From JANYCO01 sp031416415 (GTDB taxonomy: Bacteria > Bacteroidota > Bacteroidia > Cytophagales > Cytophagaceae): a stretch of DNA of 22,712 nt. The notes under the pieces are model-generated. The model was not told the DNA's origin and did no database searches. It was given only the letters and a program-made list of their open reading frames with translations. The stretch lies in NCBI GenBank assembly GCA_031416415.1, contig JANOTP010000240.1:1-22712 (forward strand), given 5' to 3'. The number at the start of each line of letters is the position of its first letter. Within the stretch, counting starts at the first letter, position 1. Below, piece after piece: positions 7,163 to 15,677 of the stretch. A program made the translations under genes and the position numbers.

Positions 7163-8815
7163 TTATTTAGCTAACAATATAAACCCTACTAATTCCTTGA
7201 AATCTAATGAAAATACATTTAATAGTAAATGAGGAAACAATCCAAAAAGCACAGCTAGTAATGCTAATGGAATCATAATGCTTTTTTCTCTCGTGGTAAG
7301 ATCGTATAAACCTTCTTTCCAAGTTATTCCAGTTCGAATCCAGAATTTTCCAAAAAACATTCTTTGGAGTGTCCATAAATAATAGACCGCACCGAGCAAA
7401 ATACCAAGCGTGGCGACTATAGCCATCCATTTTGGTATAAGTCCGTTCACAAATTCTGCATTGAATGCTCCAAGTAAAATAAATAGTTCTGCTATAAATC
7501 CTGAGAAACCGGGGAGGCCGAAAGAAGCGAAAAAAGCAACCATTACAATTGCCGTATAAACAGGCATCCTAACAGCAAGTCCTCTATAATTCTCAATCAT
7601 ACGGTCGTGTGTACGATCGTATAAAACTCCTGCTATTAGAAATAGAAGTGAGGCCAGAATACCATGACTAAACATCTGATACATGGCACCATTCATACCT
7701 TCTACGGTTAAGGAAGCAATACCTAACAAAACAAAGCCCATGTGTGAAACAGAAGAATAAGCTATCATTTTTTTCAAATCTTTCATTGCCAATGCATTTA
7801 AACCCGCATACACAATAGAAATAATTCCTACAAAGGCAATGAGATAAGCAAAATGAATAGCTGCTTCGGGAAATATAGGATAGGCAATTCTTATAATACC
7901 ATACGCACCTATCTTTAATAAAACGCCTGCAAGTACCACCGATATAGGAGTTGGTGCTTCGACGTGTGCATCGGGCAACCAAGTATGAAAGGGTACTGCG
8001 GGTAATTTTATAATAAAACCAATTATTAAAGCCAAAAACGCTAAAGAACGGGCTGAAAAACCCCACAAAGTAAAGGTAGATAAGGAATGAAAAACTGATC
8101 CAGGAATGTAATTGGTCGAATCTTTCATTAGTAACATATTAAACGTATGCACTAGATCAGCTTTATTTATATTTCCTGCGGCAAGTTGAGTTTTGAAAAT
8201 ACTTATATCTGTTATTCCTGCTTCTACTGCTGAAGCCATAGGATCTACAACAGATACATATAATCCAATCATTGTAATAAGAATGAAAATAGATCCTAAT
8301 AAAGTGTACAAGAAAAATTTAATTGAAGCATATTCTCTTCTAGGTCCACCCCAAATACCAATCAAAAAATACATTGGCAGAAGCATAAATTCAAAGAATA
8401 TAAAAAACAAAAGGAAGTCGAGTGATAAAAAACAACCATAAATAGTAGAACATAATAAAAGATACAAAGAAAAATAACCTTTTCTATTTTCCACTATCTT
8501 CCAAGAGGCAATGGCACCTACGAACATTACAATAGCTGTAAGTAATAACATAGAAATATTTATACCATCTATACCTACAAAATATTGGGCTGTGAGCTTG
8601 CCTGCACTGCCAAGATTCATTTCTATCCAATTGTATTGTTCTACAAACTGTACACCTTGACCAGGTTTATAGACCATAAATAATACTATGGAAACAATCA
8701 ATTGAATTGAGGTAGTGATTAATGTGATCACTTTGTGCATATAATATCTTCTCATTGGCAAAGCCATGATTATGAAGATCGAGATAAACGGTAAAAATAT
8801 GAGTAATGATAACAT
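7163..8815 (-). CDS. nuoM: NADH:quinone oxidoreductase subunit M
   Basis: NuoM is one of the antiporter-like proton-pumping subunits of complex I in the inner membrane. The key glutamate E142 is in FFEFMLLPMYFLIGIWGGPR (141-160). The second signature is IIKLPAVPFHTWLPDAHVEA (268-287), followed by PTPISVVLAGVLLKIGAYG (288-306); K270 is the family's pumping lysine. At 550 residues it is longer than the roughly 509-residue E. coli protein. Much of the extra length is a loop at about 190-250. It follows nuoL by 24 bases and is the last gene of this block: no nuoN follows. The ATG at 8815 fits the N-terminal helix. Confidence 0.97.
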   Translation of the reverse strand: MLSLLIFLPFISIFIIMALPMRRYYMHKVITLITTSIQLIVSIVLFMVYKPGQGVQFVEQYNWIEMNLGSAGKLTAQYFVGIDGINISMLLLTAIVMFVGAIASWKIVENRKGYFSLYLLLCSTIYGCFLSLDFLLFFIFFEFMLLPMYFLIGIWGGPRREYASIKFFLYTLLGSIFILITMIGLYVSVVDPMASAVEAGITDISIFKTQLAAGNINKADLVHTFNMLLMKDSTNYIPGSVFHSLSTFTLWGFSARSLAFLALIIGFIIKLPAVPFHTWLPDAHVEAPTPISVVLAGVLLKIGAYGIIRIAYPIFPEAAIHFAYLIAFVGIISIVYAGLNALAMKDLKKMIAYSSVSHMGFVLLGIASLTVEGMNGAMYQMFSHGILASLLFLIAGVLYDRTHDRMIENYRGLAVRMPVYTAIVMVAFFASFGLPGFSGFIAELFILLGAFNAEFVNGLIPKWMAIVATLGILLGAVYYLWTLQRMFFGKFWIRTGITWKEGLYDLTTREKSIMIPLALLAVLFGLFPHLLLNVFSLDFKELVGFILLAK

Positions 8816-8839
8816 TTTATATTTTTATACTTCTTAGGA

Positions 8840-10891
8840 TTAAACTAATAACAACCAAACAACTACTAACACCAATGCAATAATAGTGTAAGCAAAATAT
8901 CCTTGAACAGTTCCTTGTTGAAAAGAGCGTATAAACCTACCCATTTTCATAGAAATCCAAGCACCAAAATTAACAACTCCATCAAGAATATACTTGTCCA
9001 TAAACGCAACACAATAAGATGCTATTACTCCTATATAAGCAAAGGTGTGAATAGCACCATCTATTGCTTTCACATCAAAGGAAGCAGCCTTATGTGCCAA
9101 ATAAAAGCCTGGCCTCACCAGTATATAGTGATACGCCTTATCCATATACCAATTATTTTTAAGTATCCTTTTGACTATGGAAATTTCTGAATCTTTCTGA
9201 ATCGAATAAGTAGAAGGACGAAAACGAAACCAAGCCATTAAAACTCCTACCAAAATTGCTACGACAGAAATTAACATAATTATCCAAGTAGGTACTGTAG
9301 AAGAAATACTAGATCTACTCAGTTTTTCAACCAACCAACTAGTATGTACATTCAAAGGATTTATAGAATAGAAAAACCCAATTGACAAGATTGCCAAAAT
9401 AATCATAGGCAATTTCATTAACCAACCAGGATCATGAATTTTTTCAAAAGCTGGTTCTACTTGTAAATAAAATGTTTTCAATTTAAAGGGTCCAAAAAAT
9501 ACTAGTAACATTTGTCTTATCATATAATAAGCAGTAATAACAACAGACATAATACCAATAATAGGAATGATGAAATAAACACCATTCCCCGTATTTGCGT
9601 ACATAGAAAAAGCCCAATTGATTGTACCTTCTAAAATTGCATCTTTAGAAAGAAATCCTGAAAACAAAGGAACCCCTATCAACGCCATACAGGATATGAA
9701 ATAAGTAATAAATGTTACGGGCATTTTTTTCCTTAACCCTCCCATAAGTTTCATATTAAGTGTATCAAAATTATTGAAATAGCCACGGATAAACATTGCT
9801 CGTTTTACATGATGCATTTCATGAATTACGGCACCTGCTGTAAGAAAAAGACAGGCTTTGAAAAAGGCATGAGTAATTAAATGAAACAACGCGGCATCAT
9901 AAGCTTTTACTCCCATAGCCATTACCATGAAACCAAGTTGAGAAATAGTAGAATAAGCTAATACCTTTTTTATATCCGTTTGGGCAATGGCAGGAATAGC
10001 ACCAACTAATGTGGTAATAGCACCTGTGAACGCTATAACAGTTAACGCATCTGGATTTAGCAATAAATATGTTTTAGCGAGTAAATAAATCCCAGCAGCA
10101 ACCATCGTAGCAGCATGAATCAATGCAGACGCAGGTGTAGGTCCTTCCATTGCATCTGGCAACCACAGTTGAAGAGGAAATTGAGCGGACTTTCCAACGC
10201 ACCCTAAAAATAGTCCGATACCTGCTAACGTATAAATACCTTCTGAAGAGACTCCAGTTCCTATGAGAGATGCATTAATCAAGCTAAGGTCAAACGTTCC
10301 AAATTTAACATATACAATAAATAAACCTACCAGAAAACCAATATCGCCTATACGATTGACAAGAAATGCTTTTTTGCTTGCTCTAGCGGCAGACATTTTC
10401 TCCATCCAAAAACCGATGAGGAGATAGGAAGCAAAACCAACCATTTCCCAACACATAAACGTAATCAATAGATTATCCGACAACACAATTCCGATCATGG
10501 AAGAGGTAAATAATCCTAGGTATGGAAAATAGCGTGTGTAATTTTTCTTATCGTACATATATTCAATTGAATACAGATGTACGAGAAATGAAATAAGTGT
10601 TACCATCACCAACATCAATGAGGATAATGGATTTACTAGAATCGAAATCGTAAACGAAGTATTTTTTTCTAATCCAGGAAGTATAAACCAATTGAATTTT
10701 GTAAGTGTTTCTATACCGTTCCAAGTATTAGAAAAAATATAAATAGAAAGCATCAAACAACTACCCATTACACCCGCCGCAAGCCAATCGCCTTTGCGAG
10801 GAAGTTTATTTCCAAAAAAATACAATATGCCAAAAGTTCCTAATGGTAACAATAAAACAAGAAGGGATAATATGGTAATTAAATTTATCAA
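8840..10891 (-). CDS. nuoL: NADH:quinone oxidoreductase subunit L
   Basis: The distal antiporter-like subunit of complex I has 683 residues. It includes the E149 region (MCWEMVGFASYLLIGFW, 146-162), GKSAQFPLQLWLPDAMEGPT (233-252), PASALIHAATMVAAGIYL (253-270), and the long C-terminal part that forms the lateral helix and last membrane segment. The start is TTG at 10891. It is the only possible start between an in-frame stop four codons upstream inside the nuoK end region and methionine 42, which is too late for the first helix. The gap from nuoK is 7 bases, so translation may be coupled. Confidence 0.97.
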   Translation of the reverse strand: MINLITILSLLVLLLPLGTFGILYFFGNKLPRKGDWLAAGVMGSCLMLSIYIFSNTWNGIETLTKFNWFILPGLEKNTSFTISILVNPLSSLMLVMVTLISFLVHLYSIEYMYDKKNYTRYFPYLGLFTSSMIGIVLSDNLLITFMCWEMVGFASYLLIGFWMEKMSAARASKKAFLVNRIGDIGFLVGLFIVYVKFGTFDLSLINASLIGTGVSSEGIYTLAGIGLFLGCVGKSAQFPLQLWLPDAMEGPTPASALIHAATMVAAGIYLLAKTYLLLNPDALTVIAFTGAITTLVGAIPAIAQTDIKKVLAYSTISQLGFMVMAMGVKAYDAALFHLITHAFFKACLFLTAGAVIHEMHHVKRAMFIRGYFNNFDTLNMKLMGGLRKKMPVTFITYFISCMALIGVPLFSGFLSKDAILEGTINWAFSMYANTGNGVYFIIPIIGIMSVVITAYYMIRQMLLVFFGPFKLKTFYLQVEPAFEKIHDPGWLMKLPMIILAILSIGFFYSINPLNVHTSWLVEKLSRSSISSTVPTWIIMLISVVAILVGVLMAWFRFRPSTYSIQKDSEISIVKRILKNNWYMDKAYHYILVRPGFYLAHKAASFDVKAIDGAIHTFAYIGVIASYCVAFMDKYILDGVVNFGAWISMKMGRFIRSFQQGTVQGYFAYTIIALVLVVVWLLLV

Positions 10892-10898
10892 CTGTTAT

Positions 10899-11201
10899 TT
10901 AATCTTTCAATTTATTTATTTCGTCCAGATTACTGGTTTTGAACTGTCTGTATACCTGCACCACAATTGCTAAAGCGATTGTGGCTTCTGCTGCTGCCAC
11001 TACCATTACAAATAAAGCAAACATTTGTCCTTTTATCATTCCATCTTGAGTACTAAACGCAACAAGATTTATATTAGCCGCATTGAGAATCAATTCTATT
11101 CCGGCTAAGACAACAATGATATTACGTTTGGTAATAACAATTGCTACTCCAATACTAAAGAGAATTGAACTTATTACTATATAATGTATTAGTGGTATCA
11201 A
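10899..11201 (-). CDS. nuoK: NADH:quinone oxidoreductase subunit K
   Basis: This 100-residue subunit has three membrane helices, the normal length for NuoK. The core motif includes GIELILNAANINLVAF (34-49), with the conserved glutamate E36 in helix 2, and VVAAAEATIALAIVVQ (67-82) with E72 in helix 3. Both acidic residues belong to the proton path of complex I. It lies between nuoJ (33 bases upstream) and nuoL (7 bases downstream). Confidence 0.97.
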   Translation of the reverse strand: MIPLIHYIVISSILFSIGVAIVITKRNIIVVLAGIELILNAANINLVAFSTQDGMIKGQMFALFVMVVAAAEATIALAIVVQVYRQFKTSNLDEINKLKD

Positions 11202-11234
11202 TTTTTTATTTATTTCCTTATTAAAACCTATCCA

Positions 11235-11747
11235 TCAAGCTTTTTTTCCCGCTACAAAAGCCGCTCCTATTAATGCCATCAGAAGCAAAATTCCAACTAC
11301 TTCAAATACTAGTACATATTCACTCATCAAACTAATTCCTATTAAATTCAAAGAACTTGTTTTTGATGAAGCAGAATTATGCGAAGCTGAAATAAATACA
11401 GATTGATTTCTAATCAATATATAAGAAAGTATTCCTGCTATAGAAGCTCCAGATAGAATACCAGCAATAAAATAGTTGTTTTTAGAAAGAGGATACACCG
11501 CTCCCTTCTCACGGTTGGTAAGCATTACACCAAACAACATCAAAACCAATACCCCTCCTACATAAATTACAAGTTGTGTAATAGCAAGAAATTCTGCACC
11601 CGCAAACACATACATAGCTGAAACACCTAGAAACACTGCTAATAAAGACAATACCGCATGTAATACATTTTTTGTAAAAAGTATAAACAAAGCAGCTAAT
11701 AGAGTAAGCCCGGCAAAGAAATAAAATATAATTTGTGCAGCTATCAT
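11235..11747 (-). CDS. nuoJ: NADH:quinone oxidoreductase subunit J
   Basis: The 170-residue membrane subunit has five predicted helices. The conserved segment LAITQLVIYVGGVLVLMLFG (54-73) is the helix that forms a pi-bulge and couples quinone chemistry to proton pumping. The variable region after about residue 110 is Ser-rich (SHNSASSKTSSLN). Its ATG shares one base with the TAA of nuoI (TAATG), which points to translational coupling. Confidence 0.96.
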   Translation of the reverse strand: MIAAQIIFYFFAGLTLLAALFILFTKNVLHAVLSLLAVFLGVSAMYVFAGAEFLAITQLVIYVGGVLVLMLFGVMLTNREKGAVYPLSKNNYFIAGILSGASIAGILSYILIRNQSVFISASHNSASSKTSSLNLIGISLMSEYVLVFEVVGILLLMALIGAAFVAGKKA

Positions 11748-12562
11748 TAATCCTGATCGTCCTTTTTAGGAGTGGGTTTTATTATTGGTTTAAAAACAGG
11801 TTTAGCTTTTGGCAATTCTTTTTTGTCTTCTGTAGATTCCGAAGGATTATTTAGCTCTTCCTTTTTTTCTTCTGTTTTAGGAGGAGTTTTCATTACAGGC
11901 TTAAACGCGGGCTTTTTCACAACAACATTTTCGACTAACGAACTATCAGATATTTTATTCTCTTCAACTTTCTTATTAGCAGCCTCAGTTTTCAAACGTT
12001 GTTTTTCTTTATCAAACTCTTCGTAAATTAATTTTCTTTCTTGAGCTTGTTCAGGATTTAGATCAGTAAAATGATAGTTCATATTTCGCACATCGTATTC
12101 ACTGAAGTCGAATGTTTTAGTCATAGTTAAACACTCGGTAGGACATACTGTAGTACATAATCCACAGTAGCAACATTTTGCCATGTCTATATCAAACGTT
12201 GCGGCATAAATTCTTTTAGTAGTCCCATCAGAAGTTTTTCCAATTTCTTCTGGTGATTTAATCGGTACAATATCTATACAATTTACAGGACATATTTTAG
12301 CACAAAGATCACATACAATACAATCGTCAATCTCATTATTCAGACGATATCGACCATTGTCAGGTACTGGTATAGCTTCGTATGGATATTCCGTAGTAAC
12401 GATACCTGTATCTTGTTGGAAATACTCTTTATTTTCAACACCTATAGGACTTCTTTTTTGTGTCGCTTGTCTTAAATGTTTAAACGTAAGTCCAAGCCCT
12501 TCAAACAGAGAGGAAAACCCTGTGAAAATTATTTGAAAATATGTTTGTTCTTTTTCTCGCAT
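11747..12562 (-). CDS. nuoI: NADH:quinone oxidoreductase subunit I with long Lys/Pro tail
   Basis: NuoI carries the two tetranuclear iron-sulfur clusters (N6a and N6b) that pass electrons towards quinone. Two ferredoxin motifs are intact: C81-C84-C87-C91-P (CIVCDLCAKICP) and C130-C133-C136-C140-P (CCYCGLCTTVCP; the first C is 130). The core ends near residue 180. About 90 more residues follow, rich in Lys, Glu and Pro, with a near-repeat at 216-229 (KKPAFKPVMKTPPK) and 253-267 (AKPVFKPIIKPTPKK). Most NuoI proteins have about 160-180 residues, so this 271-residue form is unusual. The tail keeps the same frame and stops just at the nuoJ start, so it is not a frameshift artefact visible here. 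It is probably disordered and cytoplasmic. Confidence 0.96.
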   Translation of the reverse strand: MREKEQTYFQIIFTGFSSLFEGLGLTFKHLRQATQKRSPIGVENKEYFQQDTGIVTTEYPYEAIPVPDNGRYRLNNEIDDCIVCDLCAKICPVNCIDIVPIKSPEEIGKTSDGTTKRIYAATFDIDMAKCCYCGLCTTVCPTECLTMTKTFDFSEYDVRNMNYHFTDLNPEQAQERKLIYEEFDKEKQRLKTEAANKKVEENKISDSSLVENVVVKKPAFKPVMKTPPKTEEKKEELNNPSESTEDKKELPKAKPVFKPIIKPTPKKDDQD

Positions 12563-12574
12563 TAAACTAACCTA

Positions 12575-13678
12575 TTAAATCATCCACAAACGCCAAACGG
12601 CGCATGCAAAAATAAGAACTATTGAAATTGGAATTAACACTTTCCAACAAAGATACATTAATTGATCAACCCTTAATCTTGGATAAGTCCATCGAGCTAA
12701 GATTTGAAGAAATATTAATACTAATGCTTTTAAAAACAACCAGAAAAAACCCCAGACATTTCCAAGTATTGTTCCAGGTGCACCACTTGTCCAATCGGAT
12801 AATTTTATAATTCCCATATTTGGGAAAGGCGTATTCCAACTTCCCAAAAATAAAATAGATGCTAGAAAGCAAAGTAGTAGCATCATTGCATATTCGCCAA
12901 GAAATAAAATGGCGAATCTAAATCCAGAATACTCTGTATGAAAACCAGAAACTAGTTCAGATTCTGCTTCAGGTATATCAAATGGTGCTCTGTTAGCTTC
13001 TGCTAGAGAAGATATAAAGAAAATTACAAAAGCAAAAAACAAAACTGGTGAACGGAAAACATTCCATGTAAGAAATCCTCCTACCTCAGTTACGTCAATA
13101 CCAAGAGATTTAATTCCAAAAAGATAATTTTTTTCAGTAAAAAAACCCACCTGATCATTAATCCAAATTCCTTGTTGCAAACCGATTTGTTGCAAGTCCA
13201 TTGACTGGCAAATCATTACTACACATAACACGGACATGGTAAGTGGGATTTCATAGGAAACGATTTGCGCAACAGCTCTCAGCGCACCAAACAAAGGGTA
13301 TTTACTTCCAGATCCCCAACCTGCCATAATTAAACCCACAACATCCAGTGAAATTATAGTAAGAATATAGAATACTCCAATATTCAACTTAGAGCCAATT
13401 ATATCAGTGGAAATAGGGAGTGTAGCGAATCCTGCAAAAATGGCTGTAAAAATAACTATGGGAGCCATTTTAAAGAGTTTACGGTCGGCATTTATAGGGA
13501 CAATATCTTCTTTTTGAAGTAACTTAAATAGATCTGCAAAGCTTTGACCAAGACCGTAATAACCCACTTCCATCGGTCCCATTCTGTCTTGTACAAAAGC
13601 CGCTACTTTGCGTTCTGCCCAGAGTATAAAAACTGCGTAGGTAAGTATAAGCGGTAATATGATTAGAAATGCGAGCAT
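12575..13678 (-). CDS. nuoH: NADH:quinone oxidoreductase subunit H
   Basis: NuoH joins the hydrophilic and membrane arms of complex I and forms much of the quinone chamber. Conserved parts of this 367-residue protein are AERKVAAFVQDRMGP (21-35), GWGSGSKYPLFGALRAVAQI (120-139), and EANRAPFDIPEAESELVSGF (227-246) followed by HTEYSG. It has a larger loop at about 160-205 than the roughly 325-residue E. coli form. The ATG at 13678 is the first gene start of the block. The 257 bases upstream contain no nuoG; they are AT-rich and must hold the promoter, but I found no exact TAnnTTTG there. Confidence 0.97.
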   Translation of the reverse strand: MLAFLIILPLILTYAVFILWAERKVAAFVQDRMGPMEVGYYGLGQSFADLFKLLQKEDIVPINADRKLFKMAPIVIFTAIFAGFATLPISTDIIGSKLNIGVFYILTIISLDVVGLIMAGWGSGSKYPLFGALRAVAQIVSYEIPLTMSVLCVVMICQSMDLQQIGLQQGIWINDQVGFFTEKNYLFGIKSLGIDVTEVGGFLTWNVFRSPVLFFAFVIFFISSLAEANRAPFDIPEAESELVSGFHTEYSGFRFAILFLGEYAMMLLLCFLASILFLGSWNTPFPNMGIIKLSDWTSGAPGTILGNVWGFFWLFLKALVLIFLQILARWTYPRLRVDQLMYLCWKVLIPISIVLIFACAVWRLWMI

Positions 13679-13935
13679 TTTATCTTTTGGAAGCCGCTAA
13701 ATTAAGCCTAAAATGTGAGAATAGGAAGATAATATTTATTGAAAAAATACTAGAAATCCACAATACTAATTTTCATTACTATTGGGTAAAAATCCTACTT
13801 TGATTTAATACAGATTTCCTTTTAAAAGAGTTGATTTACCTTGATAAGTATTATTTATATATCGCTAAAAGTATTACTTTATTAAAAATCAGATAATTAT
13901 AGTAATCAATAAATTACAAACAATTAAGAAAGAGA

Positions 13936-15531
13936 TTATTTCTCTATTTTCTTAATCACTTTTAACTCTTTTCTGTCTGGATTCATAGGAATTTGAATAG
14001 GTGCACTTTTTAAGTCCCTACTATTAACAACATCTTCTCTCAAAGGCTTCTCTTCAATACGCCATTTGAAACCACTGAGCCTAGTTTCTGGTTCAAGAAT
14101 CTGATTAGGAGGAATAAACTTAGCATCAGGTTTTGTGATATAGGTAATATTTTTTACATCGCCATCACTGAACTTAATAACTATATTACTACAGTCCGCT
14201 TTGTTTAACCCTATTAATTTCGTTTTTCCTTCTTCCATTGCATAATAAATACTTTGGCCATTTCCCGAAACATTAACACGACTCAATTTATCATTACTAA
14301 AATAGGCTGTCATTTTCCTTCCTTTTACTTGATTAAAATGTTGGATTGTATCTTGCGAAACTATAAATGAATTTATATTTGTATTCAATCTGTAAATTTT
14401 TTTATTTTTCATTAAGATATTAATTGAATCAGCGGCAATTTGATTACCTCCATTCCACATTACTGGGTCTTTATATAAATAAATAGTTGAGTCAACAAAA
14501 TTATAAATTAACGAATCACATTTAGCTTGAATATCTGTTTTGTAAATTTTCACATTGTGAAAAGCTTTTAAAAATTTCTCTTTTAAGGTTGTGTCCTTAG
14601 GATTCTTTCTATCAATAGAAATAAGAGTATCAGCTACTAAAAAAAGAGTATCCTTTTCCATCATATTTTTCACTAAAGGCTTTCCGGTTACTCTAACAAT
14701 GCCATCTTTTCCCCAATAATGTGCCAAATCTCCATATACAATTATATTATTTTCGGAAGAAGTAACCTTTACATTACCTTCTGCAATACCATTACCATTG
14801 AGTTCATCGTAACGCAATCGATCACCTTCTAATATATAATTTCCCGAAACAACTTTTGCTCTACCAATAAAAAGATACCGTCCTTTCTCTGTATCATAAG
14901 TCCCGTTGTCCGCAATTAAAACATCATTTTCCTTTGTGACAGTAGAAGGACCTCTAAAGGTTGCTATTTTAGTGGTTGAATTGTATTGCAACGTGTCGGA
15001 TTCGAGCGTATACTTTTCTTTTGCATTCACAAGTTTAACCTCTTTTTTAAACCAAAAAACTTTACTCGAAGTATTATAATATCCTCTTTTACTAGTTAAT
15101 ACATTAGCTTCATCGACAATTTTTCCACCTTCCAAATAGGTAGCCAATTTTATTTTTGTATCGTATTCTAAATAGTCAGTATTTAAAGTCATTTTACGAT
15201 CCTGCAGCACTACATCACTTGTAACAATTGCCTTTTTTGTAGCTCCAAAATATTTTAATTTTTTACCCGTAAGTGTAATTGAATCTCCTTGTACCATTCG
15301 AACGTTACCAAAACATTCTATTTCATTTTTCTTTTCATATTGGTAAGCAGAATCACAATAAAGGTAAGAACCAGCATGCCTAAATACGACATCGCCAATT
15401 AATTTTCGCAACTCTTCTCCCTTGATTTTAATTCCCTTCAAAGACCCCGCTTGTATCAATTCTACTTTCTCTGAAGACTGAGCGTTTATAAGGAATGGGA
15501 CAAACAAAAATATAAAGAGAATTTTTTTCAT
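13936..15531 (-). CDS. Secreted OstA/LptA-like protein
   Basis: This 531-residue protein has a clear signal peptide (MKKILFIFLFVPFLINAQ, cleavage after about 18). Repeated beta-strand units follow, of the type 'D-x-L-x-Y ... A-x-x-x-G' (for example GDSITLTGKKLKYFGATKKA near 82-101, and DTLQYNSTTKIATFRG near 179-194). That is the OstA/LptA beta-jellyroll pattern. LptA proteins bridge the periplasm and carry lipopolysaccharide to the outer membrane; this long form is typical of Bacteroidota 'OstA-like' proteins. The last 80 residues are basic and proline-rich. It diverges from tilS (146 bases between starts), and no lptB/lptC genes are near. LPS transport is inferred from the family. Confidence 0.8.
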   Translation of the reverse strand: MKKILFIFLFVPFLINAQSSEKVELIQAGSLKGIKIKGEELRKLIGDVVFRHAGSYLYCDSAYQYEKKNEIECFGNVRMVQGDSITLTGKKLKYFGATKKAIVTSDVVLQDRKMTLNTDYLEYDTKIKLATYLEGGKIVDEANVLTSKRGYYNTSSKVFWFKKEVKLVNAKEKYTLESDTLQYNSTTKIATFRGPSTVTKENDVLIADNGTYDTEKGRYLFIGRAKVVSGNYILEGDRLRYDELNGNGIAEGNVKVTSSENNIIVYGDLAHYWGKDGIVRVTGKPLVKNMMEKDTLFLVADTLISIDRKNPKDTTLKEKFLKAFHNVKIYKTDIQAKCDSLIYNFVDSTIYLYKDPVMWNGGNQIAADSINILMKNKKIYRLNTNINSFIVSQDTIQHFNQVKGRKMTAYFSNDKLSRVNVSGNGQSIYYAMEEGKTKLIGLNKADCSNIVIKFSDGDVKNITYITKPDAKFIPPNQILEPETRLSGFKWRIEEKPLREDVVNSRDLKSAPIQIPMNPDRKELKVIKKIEK

Positions 15532-15641
15532 TATTTTTTACTTAATTATAATCTATTACAAGAAGAATTTAAAATCAATACTTTCCAAGCCAACTAAAAT
15601 CTTGCAAGAATAATTACCTTAACAATCTAACATTAAACCAC

Positions 15642-15671
15642 TTGTTCATTCCAAATATCTATGTACCTTTA
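15642..15671 (+). promoter_or_regulatory. Candidate tilS promoter, possibly leaderless
   Basis: TTG at 15642-15644 and TACCTTTA at 15664-15671 match the Bacteroidota -33 TTTG and -7 TAnnTTTG elements (last base A instead of G) with a 19-base spacer. The expected transcription start is about 15676-15679, essentially at the tilS ATG (15678), so the mRNA would be leaderless or nearly so. This also argues against the upstream TTG at 15642 as the coding start. Confidence 0.5.
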
Positions 15672-15677
15672 CAAAAG

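Noticed and set aside
7668..8066. 132-codon minus-strand frame inside nuoM
   Set aside because: It is an alternative frame of nuoM with a Cys/Phe/Tyr-rich shadow composition.
11772..12026. 84-codon plus-strand frame opposite the NuoI tail
   Set aside because: It is the antisense of the Lys/Pro/Glu repeat region, which yields Phe/Gly/Ser-rich translation; the sense frame is tied to the NuoI core.
13679..13935. Search for a nuoG end or RNA gene upstream of nuoH
   Set aside because: It is AT-rich with no reading frame, no tRNA-like fold and only short palindromes such as AAAGTAtTACTTT.
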